Of a DNA stretch of 11,462 bases, positions 6,674 to 11,462 are shown piece by piece (the stretch's first letter is position 1; every line of letters begins with the position of its first letter). The stretch lies in NCBI GenBank assembly GCA_900758315.1, contig CAAERF010000150.1, positions 1 through 11,462 of the forward strand. Direction: 5' to 3'. The notes below the pieces were generated by a model that was given only the letters and a program-made list of their open reading frames with translations, searched no databases and was not told where the DNA came from. This stretch comes from an uncultured Oscillospiraceae bacterium. GTDB lineage: Bacteria > Bacillota > Clostridia > Oscillospirales > Oscillospiraceae. The translations under genes and the position numbers were made by a program.

Positions 6674-7938
6674 TCCGGAAACTGAGATGGAAGTTTGTGG
6701 CCATCAACATGGCCATTGTCACCCTGCTGCTGACGGCCATCTGCGCCTTCATGTTTCTCACCATCACGGACGGCCTGCGGGACGACAGCATGTCGGTGCT
6801 GCGCCGGGTGATCGACCCGAAGAATGTCAGCATCACCGTGTGGCGGAAGGACACCGAGAGCGGCAGTGAGAGCTTTTGGAGCCGCAGTCCTCTTCGGGAT
6901 CAGGAGGTGACCCTGCCCTACTTTACCGTGGCAGTGGGCCGGGACGGCGAGGCCGCGGTCATCGACAGCCAGTTTTACGACCTGAACGATGAGGACGCCC
7001 TGCTGGCGGTGGTGCAGCAGGAGGGCCTCAGCGCCACGGCGGAGAGCGGACTGATCCACGCCTACCACCTGCGTTACCTGCGGCAGGCCACCGCCACCGG
7101 CTGGCGCATCGCCTTCACCGACGTCACCCAGGAGCAGAGCACCACCCGAAACCTGATTCTGAACATGCTGATGATCGGATTCAGCGCCCTGGTGGGATTT
7201 TTCTTCATCAGCCTGCTGCTGGCCCGCTGGGCGATCCGGCCGGTGGAGCGGTCCTGGAAGCAGCAGCGCCAGTTTGTGGCCGACGCCTCCCACGAGCTGA
7301 AAACCCCGCTCACGGTGGTGCTGTCCAACGTGGACATGCTGCGGGAGTACGGCGGCGGGCAGAATGAGCGGGAGCGCCGCTGGATGGACAACATCCAGGC
7401 GTCCTCGCTACAGATGAAGGAGCTGGTGGAGGAGATGCTCACCTTGGCCCGGTCGGACAACCTGTCCCAGCGGGATCAGGTCCAGGAGCGGGTGAATTTC
7501 AGCGACCTGGTCACCGACTGCACCCTGATGTTTGAGCCCACCGTCTTTGAGGCGGGCAAGCTGCTGGAGGAGGACGTGACCGAGGACCTCTGGGTGACAG
7601 GAGACCCGGCAAAGCTGAAACGGCTGGTGGATGTGCTCCTGGACAACGCCCGAAAATACGCCTGTCCCGGCGGCAGGATTCGGGTGACCTTACAGGCCGA
7701 GGGGAGCAAACGGGTGCGCCTGTCTGTGAACAACGAGGGCGAGCCCATCCCACCGGAGCAGCTGGATCGCATCTTTGAGCGGTTCTACCGGTCTGACCCG
7801 GCCCGGACCACCGGTGGCTTTGGACTGGGACTGGCCATCGCCCGGGAGATCGCCCGGGAGCACAGAGGCCGGCTCTGGGCGGAATCGGATCAGGAGACCG
7901 GAAATACCTTCCTGTTTAGCCTGCCGCGGGCAAAATAA
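6670..7938 (+). CDS. membrane sensor histidine kinase without an obvious HAMP
   Basis: The 422-residue cognate kinase of the regulator. Helix 1 spans about 9-31. An extracytoplasmic sensor region (about 33-157) of no recognised type follows, and helix 2 spans about 163-186. The phospho-acceptor His208 is in DASHELKTPL only about 20 residues after helix 2, too close for a full HAMP linker, so the signal probably passes directly to the dimerisation helix. The ATPase domain has the N-box LLDNARKY (Asn326), a G1-like NNEGEPI (354-360) in place of the usual DxGxG, the F-box FERFYRSD, and the G2-box GGFGLGLAI (382-390). The NxGEP form of G1 occurs in many Firmicute kinases of this type. GGAGG precedes the ATG. 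Confidence 0.93.
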   Translation: MIRKLRWKFVAINMAIVTLLLTAICAFMFLTITDGLRDDSMSVLRRVIDPKNVSITVWRKDTESGSESFWSRSPLRDQEVTLPYFTVAVGRDGEAAVIDSQFYDLNDEDALLAVVQQEGLSATAESGLIHAYHLRYLRQATATGWRIAFTDVTQEQSTTRNLILNMLMIGFSALVGFFFISLLLARWAIRPVERSWKQQRQFVADASHELKTPLTVVLSNVDMLREYGGGQNERERRWMDNIQASSLQMKELVEEMLTLARSDNLSQRDQVQERVNFSDLVTDCTLMFEPTVFEAGKLLEEDVTEDLWVTGDPAKLKRLVDVLLDNARKYACPGGRIRVTLQAEGSKRVRLSVNNEGEPIPPEQLDRIFERFYRSDPARTTGGFGLGLAIAREIAREHRGRLWAESDQETGNTFLFSLPRAK

Positions 7939-7941
7939 ATC

Positions 7942-7970
7942 GTTACAAATAGGGGCAAGTGTGGTAGAAT
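7942..7970 (+). promoter_or_regulatory. promoter of the SecB-like gene
   Basis: GTTACA (7942-7947), a 17-bp spacer and TAGAAT (7965-7970), with TGG giving an extended -10. It begins 3 nt after the kinase stop. The start site falls near 7977, about 27 nt before the ATG. Confidence 0.6.
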
Positions 7971-8003
7971 AGGAGCAGTACTGAAAACAAGGAGGAGAAG
8001 ACG

Positions 8004-8435
8004 ATGCCGACTGCAACTCTCATCAATCAGAAAGTGCGTGAAATCCACTTTAACAACGACCTTGAACGAAAGCATGGCAATAACCGACAGCTGGGCAGCA
8101 GCTTTTCCTTCCAGGTGAACTACTCTCCTGACGGAGAGCGCTGTGTGGCGAAGCTCTACCACTCTTTGAAGGATAAGGAGGACGAAAAGCTCTTCTTCCT
8201 GTCTGTGGAAATGCTGGGTGTGTTCAAGTGCGAAGGAGTAGAGACCGAGGAGGACAAGAAGATCATCCATACCCAGTGCTACGACCAGCTGTTTCCCTAT
8301 ATGCAGTCTGAGGTGTCCCACCTCTGCACCGCTTCCGGCATGAACGGGCTGGTGCTGAAAAAGGCCAAGATTGACCCCAGTCAGGTGGTCCTCAACAAGG
8401 GCAAAAAGCAGGAACCTACCCTGCCCATCGTGTGA
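8004..8435 (+). CDS. SecB-like small protein
   Basis: A 143-residue cytoplasmic protein with no signal peptide or membrane helix. The layout resembles the SecB fold: an N-terminal strand with alternating hydrophobics (VREIHFNND), a central FFLSVEMLGVFKCEG (64-78) like the SecB strand that carries a 'y.G.F' motif, then QLFPYMQSEVSHLCTASGMN (95-114), which parallels SecB's LFPYaRe.is.lt..gg, followed by VLKKAKIDPSQV in place of l.l.pinf. SecB tetramers hold precursor proteins unfolded for export, and SecB-like proteins also serve as toxin-antitoxin chaperones. Classical SecB is absent from most Firmicutes, so role and partner are open; no toxin-antitoxin gene lies beside it. AAGGAGG precedes the ATG. 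It is monocistronic, between its own promoter and a strong terminator. Confidence 0.6.
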   Translation: MPTATLINQKVREIHFNNDLERKHGNNRQLGSSFSFQVNYSPDGERCVAKLYHSLKDKEDEKLFFLSVEMLGVFKCEGVETEEDKKIIHTQCYDQLFPYMQSEVSHLCTASGMNGLVLKKAKIDPSQVVLNKGKKQEPTLPIV

Positions 8436-8449
8436 TCATAATTTATACG

Positions 8450-8481
8450 AAAAAGAACCGTCCACCTGGACGGTTCTTTTT
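8450..8481. terminator. bidirectional intrinsic terminator
   Basis: AAAAAGAACCGTCCA and TGGACGGTTCTTTTT form a perfect 15-bp inverted repeat with only 2 unpaired bases in the middle. On the plus strand T-rich sequence follows (TGATGTTTTT). The A-run gives the minus strand a U-tract too. It ends the SecB-like gene and, 31 nt past its stop, the convergent minus-strand gene pair. Confidence 0.93.
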
Positions 8482-8512
8482 GATGTTTTTAACGTTCCTT
8501 TTATGGGTAAAA

Positions 8513-9046
8513 TTAGTTTACCTGTTCGATGGATTGATCAGATGGGATTCTCCAGCCGTCTGAACCATATTTCTCGACTGTTAATTGCGCCACAATACGG
8601 TCATCATCCTGTTCTGTCCCAGTGTTATTTACAGTAAACTGAACCACTGCCGTATCTCCCAATAGATTGCCAGCTCCTGGTATTGCAAAGATCATTTTCT
8701 GTTGTTCCTCTGATAGTTCATTGCTGCTAAAAGCAACCACTGTCACATCAGAGACCTCTAGTTTTTGGTCTGAATCTGAAATCTCATATCCAAAGAGCGG
8801 GGAAATTCCTATAATAGATTTAAAATCGATACCCGTTAAATTCTCGGAAAGATTCAGAATACTGTCAATCGTTCTCTCTGTCTTGGGGTCACAGCAGGCC
8901 ACTAAGCCGGCGACATCTGAGTCGTCGTAAGCATCGCAGAATTCGCGGACTACCCCAGTTGGAGAAGAAATGAAAAAGTTTAAATATACAAATAAGCCCC
9001 CAAATATCACAAGAATCAAGAGCCCAATAGAGGCAAAACGTTTCAT
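8513..9046 (-). CDS. single-anchor extracytoplasmic protein, NTF2/DUF4878-like
   Basis: A 177-residue protein of unknown function. A hydrophobic anchor (about 4-26) follows MKRF. There is no lipobox cysteine, so it is probably an uncleaved anchor. The exported part opens with VVREFCDAYDDSDVAGLVAC (32-51), the look of the first helices of NTF2-fold/DUF4878 domains, and ends with a strand-rich section closing on EKYGSDGWRI (158-167), also typical of them. Two cysteines at 51-52 may be redox active or structural. The frame is open 17 codons further upstream, but ATG at 9046 is preferred: GGGAG lies 7 nt before it and the preceding gene's TAA overlaps it (TAATG), so the two are coupled. AT-richer than the genes on either side. 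Confidence 0.75.
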   Translation of the reverse strand: MKRFASIGLLILVIFGGLFVYLNFFISSPTGVVREFCDAYDDSDVAGLVACCDPKTERTIDSILNLSENLTGIDFKSIIGISPLFGYEISDSDQKLEVSDVTVVAFSSNELSEEQQKMIFAIPGAGNLLGDTAVVQFTVNNTGTEQDDDRIVAQLTVEKYGSDGWRIPSDQSIEQVN

Positions 9047-9597
9047 TACTCCTCTCCCTTTGCACTGTCCTTCATCTTGGATGCAATAATAGAACAAATT
9101 CCGCCAAGTAAGCAGGTAAATGGGAAAATTGTGAGGGACACGCTGATATAATCTTGCATGCTATTCTGCTTTATCATACTCGACACATACCCAATCAACA
9201 AGAAAAAGAGCAGCGTAGTCAAAACACTAACCACACCAGCAATCGTTCCAATCGGATAGGCTCGGGAGTTTCCGTTCAATCTGAAGTAGATGGCTGCCAC
9301 ATAGAGCAGGATTACCACAATGCCCAAAAGCATAAAAGTTGTGCCAATAACCTTTAGCACATCAAGACCATCCGATTCACCACTTAAACTGCTTATCAGG
9401 TTATAGAGCTTATTTGTATAGCCCCGAATTCCGAATACAGAACAGCTGCCATTCATCCCACTTAAGCTACCCCAAAAAATGTCGGACGAGAACCAGTTGA
9501 AGAACATTGAAATTGCGGCTACTGCGGCTGAAACATAAAAAGCAATGGGTGTTTCAAGTCGATCAAGTATTTTCCGCATAGTGTTGTTTTCTGACAT
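9046..9597 (-). CDS. four-helix membrane protein, unknown function
   Basis: A 183-residue membrane protein I do not recognise. Four hydrophobic helices are visible at about 18-36, 82-104, 114-139 and 150-172. A roughly 45-residue loop between the first two contains a short Cys/Gly-rich piece (MNGSCSVFGIRGY). Both ends are charged and probably cytoplasmic. The start was set at 9597: GAAGGAG lies 9 nt before this ATG, whereas an in-frame ATG three codons earlier abuts GGAG and could not be used well. First gene of a two-gene unit with the anchored protein. Low GC compared with the ABC/kinase region suggests recent acquisition or a different history. Expression may depend on the unusual palindromic upstream region. 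Confidence 0.75.
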   Translation of the reverse strand: MSENNTMRKILDRLETPIAFYVSAAVAAISMFFNWFSSDIFWGSLSGMNGSCSVFGIRGYTNKLYNLISSLSGESDGLDVLKVIGTTFMLLGIVVILLYVAAIYFRLNGNSRAYPIGTIAGVVSVLTTLLFFLLIGYVSSMIKQNSMQDYISVSLTIFPFTCLLGGICSIIASKMKDSAKGEE

Positions 9598-9626
9598 TTT
9601 AAGCATCTCCTTCTTTCTGATAATTT

Positions 9627-9655
9627 TATTTAAGTGTACTTTTTTACAAGTACAA
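9627..9655 (-). promoter_or_regulatory. weak promoter candidate for the membrane-protein pair
   Basis: The minus strand reads TTGTAC (9655-9650), a 17-bp spacer and TAAATA (9632-9627). An alternative is TTGTAA with a short 15-bp spacer to TAAAAT. Both are sub-optimal. The inverted repeat TGTACTT/AAGTACA lies between the elements, which is where an operator would block polymerase. Confidence 0.3.
9635..9654. repeat. left palindrome (operator or recombinase-site candidate)
   Basis: TGTACTT and AAGTACA are separated by 6 nt. It overlaps the left arm of the 12-bp repeat and the weak minus-strand promoter. A second perfect 12-bp palindrome, AACTTATAAGTT, begins immediately after it at 9655-9666, and ATTTTT-c-AAAAAT follows at 9669-9681. 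Such clustering suggests protein binding. Confidence 0.4.
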
Positions 9656-9702
9656 ACTTATAAGTTAAATTTTTCAAAAATAAGGAGAAATTCACTTCAT
9701 CC

Positions 9703-9731
9703 TTGACATAATATGACAAATATGCTATCCT
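9703..9731 (+). promoter_or_regulatory. strong promoter with no downstream gene in this orientation
   Basis: Perfect -35 TTGACA (9703-9708), optimal 17-bp spacer, and -10 TATCCT (9726-9731) preceded by TGC, an extended -10. Start site near 9738. It faces the 3' end of the convergent recombinase gene, and no plus-strand gene follows. It lies inside the inverted repeat pair 9634-9764. Confidence 0.65.
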
Positions 9732-9746
9732 AAAATAGAAATGTGG

Positions 9747-9776
9747 TTTTACAAAAAAGTACACCTTTTTGTAAAA
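9747..9776. repeat. right palindrome beside the recombinase gene
   Basis: TTTTACAAAAA (9747-9757) and TTTTTGTAAAA (9766-9776) are perfect 11-bp arms around AGTACACC, 8 bp beyond the recombinase stop. It overlaps the right arm of the 12-bp repeat. A 30-bp dyad of this kind suits a recombinase dimer site or operator. As an RNA it could act as an AT-rich terminator, because TTTTTTATTTTT follows on the plus strand at 9781-9792. Confidence 0.5.
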
Positions 9777-9784
9777 ACGCTTTT

Positions 9785-10393
9785 TTATTTTTGTTGTTTT
9801 TCATACTGCGCCGCCCGGTAACGGAAGGTGGACAAAGGCATTCCGCACGCCTTTGCGGCGGCGGTACCAGTCAGTTCACCGTCCTTCCAGCGCTGATAAA
9901 CCTCCGGAAAATTGTCCGGCAGTGGAAGCGGCGGCCTGCCGAACCGCACTCCCCGGGCTTTTGCGGCGGCAATGCCCTCGGCCTGACGCTGGCGGATATT
10001 GGAGCGCTCGTTCTCCGCCACGAAGGAGAGGATTTGCAGGACGATGTCGCTGAGGAAGGTGCCCATCAAATCCTTGCCGCGCCGGGTGTCCAGCAGCGGC
10101 ATGTCCAGGACGACAATATCCACCTGCTTCTCTTTGGTGAGGACCCGCCATTGGGTGAGGATTTCCTCATAGTTGCGCCCCAGGCGGTCAATGCTCTTGA
10201 TGTAGAGCAGATCGCCCTTTTTCAGCCGGCGCAGCAGCTTCCGGTACATGGGCCGGTTAAAATCCTTCCCGGACTGCTTGTCCATGTAGATCTGTCCCGC
10301 CGGAATATTCAGATTTTGCAGAGCGACCAACTGACGGTCCTCATTCTGTTCCCTTGTGCTGACTCGAATATACCCATAAATATGACCTGTCAA
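9785..10393 (-). CDS. small serine recombinase (resolvase/invertase family)
   Basis: A 202-residue site-specific recombinase that cuts and rejoins DNA through a phosphoserine link. The catalytic domain spans about 4-140: YIRVSTREQNEDRQ gives nucleophile Ser12 with Arg10, and SIDRLGRNYEEI gives Asp69, Arg70 and Arg73. A long helix (about 115-148, ENERSNIRQRQAEGIAAAKA) follows, then GRPP and a C-terminal helix-turn-helix (about 162-192) for site recognition. The length matches resolvases and DNA invertases, not large integrases. The start codon is TTG, supported by AGGAGG 7-8 nt upstream. No transposase is nearby, so it is either a remnant of an element or a stand-alone switch enzyme. It converges with the promoter at 9703 and ends 8 bp from a 30-bp palindrome. 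Confidence 0.92.
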   Translation of the reverse strand: MTGHIYGYIRVSTREQNEDRQLVALQNLNIPAGQIYMDKQSGKDFNRPMYRKLLRRLKKGDLLYIKSIDRLGRNYEEILTQWRVLTKEKQVDIVVLDMPLLDTRRGKDLMGTFLSDIVLQILSFVAENERSNIRQRQAEGIAAAKARGVRFGRPPLPLPDNFPEVYQRWKDGELTGTAAAKACGMPLSTFRYRAAQYEKQQK

Positions 10394-10733
10394 AGAACTC
10401 CCTCCTGTTTCGGTAATGCTGTAGAAAACATTGTAGGGATGGAATTCCGGGAAAGGTAGATAATGTATGAATTTCGAGGGGAATTAGAGAGAAAAGTTAC
10501 AGGTTTTGGCAGAGTTGTGGCTTTTTTGGAATGTTATAAGGCGTGTAACCGCTGTGCTGAAGCCGCAAAAAACACCCGCTGTGTAAGCGGGTGTTTTTCT
10601 ATGTCCCCAATGGCAGAAGGGACGTAATTGAGGAGGGATGCGCAGCCCGTTGCAGGGGAGGTCGACAGGCCGCGCGAAATTCGCTTAGATTGATTCAGAC
10701 ACAACAATTTTAAATTCAGGAGGATAGTTTATA
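10394..10733. other. intergenic region between recombinase and carbonic anhydrase
   Basis: No gene is seen. On the minus strand a TACAAT (10435-10430) could be the -10 of the recombinase, with only a weak -35 (TACCTT, 17 bp away). A second possible site is CATTAT near 10470. The perfect palindrome CGGAATTCCG lies at about 10440-10449. The segment 10600-10733, between the terminator hairpin and the carbonic anhydrase stop, holds no convincing reading frame; if the hairpin ends that gene, it is a 135-nt 3' untranslated region. An AGGAGG at about 10718 on the plus strand has no start codon after it. Confidence 0.5.
10568..10598. terminator. strong intrinsic terminator (bidirectional form)
   Basis: AAAAACACCCGCT and AGCGGGTGTTTTT make a perfect 13-bp inverted repeat around GTGTA. 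The A- and T-runs suit termination on either strand. On the minus strand it would end carbonic anhydrase transcription and insulate the recombinase gene. Confidence 0.9.
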
Positions 10734-11321
10734 TTATTCTGCTTTGCCGATCTCGGTAGCTTCCGGGACTTCGATCAGCTGGCCGGTTTTGACGTCATAG
10801 ATATAACCGTAAATGGGGATGTGTTTGGATACCAGCGGATGGTTGCGGATGGTGCGAACGTCGTCCACAACGCTCTGCTCCAGGTTTTTGAAGGGCAGGA
10901 AATTGATGTACTGACCTGCCCGGGAACCGCCTTCTTTCTGGGGATTGTACCAGCCGTTCTCACCGATGGCGGCGGACTCCAGGCTTTCTTCCAGCAGGTC
11001 ATAGATAATCTCGTTGGTAAAGGTCAGCATACCGCAGTCTGAGTGGTGGATGACAAACCACTCCTGAGTGCCCAACAGCTTGTGGGAGATAATCAGGGAG
11101 CGGATGGCGTCCTCACTGACACGGCCGCCGGCGTTACGGATCACATGGGCGTCACCCTCGGCGATTCCGGCGAACTTGGCGGGATCCAGGCGTGCATCCA
11201 TACAGGTCAGTACCGCAAACTTTCTTCCGGGAGGTAACGGCAGGGATCCCTTGTCACCGAACTGCTCCACATAGGCGCGGTTGGCGTTCAGCACTGCTTC
11301 GACGGCTTTACTCTTACTCAT
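10734..11321 (-). CDS. beta-class carbonic anhydrase
   Basis: Interconverts CO2 and bicarbonate in the cytoplasm, feeding carboxylation reactions and pH balance. The 195-residue protein has the zinc site Cys40 and Asp42-Arg44 in CMDARLDP, then His93 and Cys96 in HHSDCGM. The [15 protein letters not shown] stretch (62-76) is characteristic. The short length and the [14 protein letters not shown] pattern resemble the compact archaeal Cab / mycobacterial Rv1284-like clade. The start was set at ATG 11321, 8 nt after GGAG; an in-frame GTG three codons earlier overlaps the ribosome binding site itself. It has its own consensus promoter and stands alone. Confidence 0.95.
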   Translation of the reverse strand: MSKSKAVEAVLNANRAYVEQFGDKGSLPLPPGRKFAVLTCMDARLDPAKFAGIAEGDAHVIRNAGGRVSEDAIRSLIISHKLLGTQEWFVIHHSDCGMLTFTNEIIYDLLEESLESAAIGENGWYNPQKEGGSRAGQYINFLPFKNLEQSVVDDVRTIRNHPLVSKHIPIYGYIYDVKTGQLIEVPEATEIGKAE

Positions 11322-11399
11322 GGAAAACACTCCTTTGCATTGCGCGGATTGCCACAGGGGCTCGCGTTTTATTACCTATCTTTCTTGTAGGTTGATATG

Positions 11400-11428
11400 A
11401 TTATAAAGGGTTTTGCCGGCTTTGTCAA
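11400..11428 (-). promoter_or_regulatory. full-consensus promoter of carbonic anhydrase
   Basis: The minus strand reads TTGACA (11428-11423), a 17-bp spacer and TATAAT (11405-11400), a 12-of-12 match to the housekeeping sigma consensus. The leader is about 72 nt and contains a short inverted repeat, ACCTA/TAGGT (11373-11391), that may form a hairpin near its start. Confidence 0.9.
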
Positions 11429-11462
11429 CTACTTTTTGCAAAAAATTTTCCCGGCCTGCGGG

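Larger units (their letters stand above)
9634..9764. repeat. 12-bp inverted repeat flanking a promoter (putative invertible segment)
   Basis: GTGTACTTTTTT (9634-9645) and its exact reverse complement AAAAAAGTACAC (9753-9764) bound a 131-bp segment, 107 bp of it between the arms. The segment carries one strong promoter on the plus strand and lies 20 bp from a serine recombinase gene. Exact repeats of this size can arise by chance in AT-rich DNA, but the GTAC core and the context make a recombination site plausible. Inversion itself is not visible in a single sequence. Confidence 0.45.

Noticed and set aside
9747..9776. Classical intrinsic terminator for the recombinase
   Set aside because: The stem is almost all A-T, and on the minus strand it is followed by CCACATTT rather than a U-tract. 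A protein-binding dyad fits better.
9634..10393. Transposon or IS ends bounding the recombinase
   Set aside because: No transposase, no matching terminal repeats on the far side of the recombinase gene, and no target duplication was visible.
9743..10459. Open frame of 238 codons on the plus strand, downstream of the orphan promoter
   Set aside because: It was considered as the target of the 9703 promoter, but it is antisense to the serine recombinase, has no ribosome binding site before its ATG, and reads as an Arg/Gln-rich shadow.
10638..10690. Small plus-strand reading frame (about 16 codons) after GAGGAGG
   Set aside because: The start codon is too close to the purine run, the peptide has no recognisable features, and no promoter precedes it.

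Overview
The window looks like chromosomal DNA from a GC-rich, low-oxygen Firmicute, most likely a gut Oscillospiraceae-type Clostridium (Flavonifractor/Lawsonibacter-like). That placement is an inference from the strong GGAGG ribosome binding sites, the sigma-70/sigma-A-type promoters, the GC-rich codon use and the types of genes present. No rRNA, tRNA or CRISPR array is visible.

Layout: (1) 1-1130, minus strand: a family I inorganic pyrophosphatase (ppa) with a long, foldable 5' leader, followed by a small helix-hairpin-helix protein of the Cdd1 type. (2) 1206-5890, plus strand: a tight four-gene operon for a Gld-type ABC system, made of an ATPase, an ABC-2 permease, a GldG-like membrane-anchored protein and a DUF4340 protein. 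Junctions are a 1-nt overlap and gaps of 12 and 9 nt. (3) 5931-7938, plus strand: an OmpR-type response regulator and a sensor kinase overlapping by 4 nt, with their own promoter. (4) 7942-8481, plus strand: a SecB-like small protein with its own extended -10 promoter and a near-perfect bidirectional terminator. (5) 8513-9784: a visibly AT-richer segment with two translationally coupled minus-strand genes (a four-helix membrane protein, then a single-anchor extracytoplasmic protein), preceded by a dense cluster of palindromes. (6) 9785-10393, minus strand: a small serine recombinase with a TTG start. (7) 10568-11428, minus strand: a strong hairpin terminator and a beta-carbonic anhydrase behind a full-consensus promoter.

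The most interesting part is the 9607-9784 intergenic region. A strong plus-strand promoter (TTGACA, 17-bp spacer, TGC-extended TATCCT) points into the 3' end of the convergent recombinase gene and has no gene to serve. It is enclosed by a perfect 12-bp inverted repeat (9634-9645 and 9753-9764) and lies next to the serine recombinase. Flipping the 131-bp segment would aim this promoter at the membrane-protein pair with a leader of about 60 nt. This is the geometry of an invertible promoter (phase-variation switch). It is a hypothesis from sequence layout only.

The rest is housekeeping or envelope physiology. Pyrophosphatase and carbonic anhydrase are metabolic. The ABC operon probably acts at the membrane on an unknown substrate, and the adjacent two-component system may sense envelope state and could regulate it, though nothing in the sequence proves that link.
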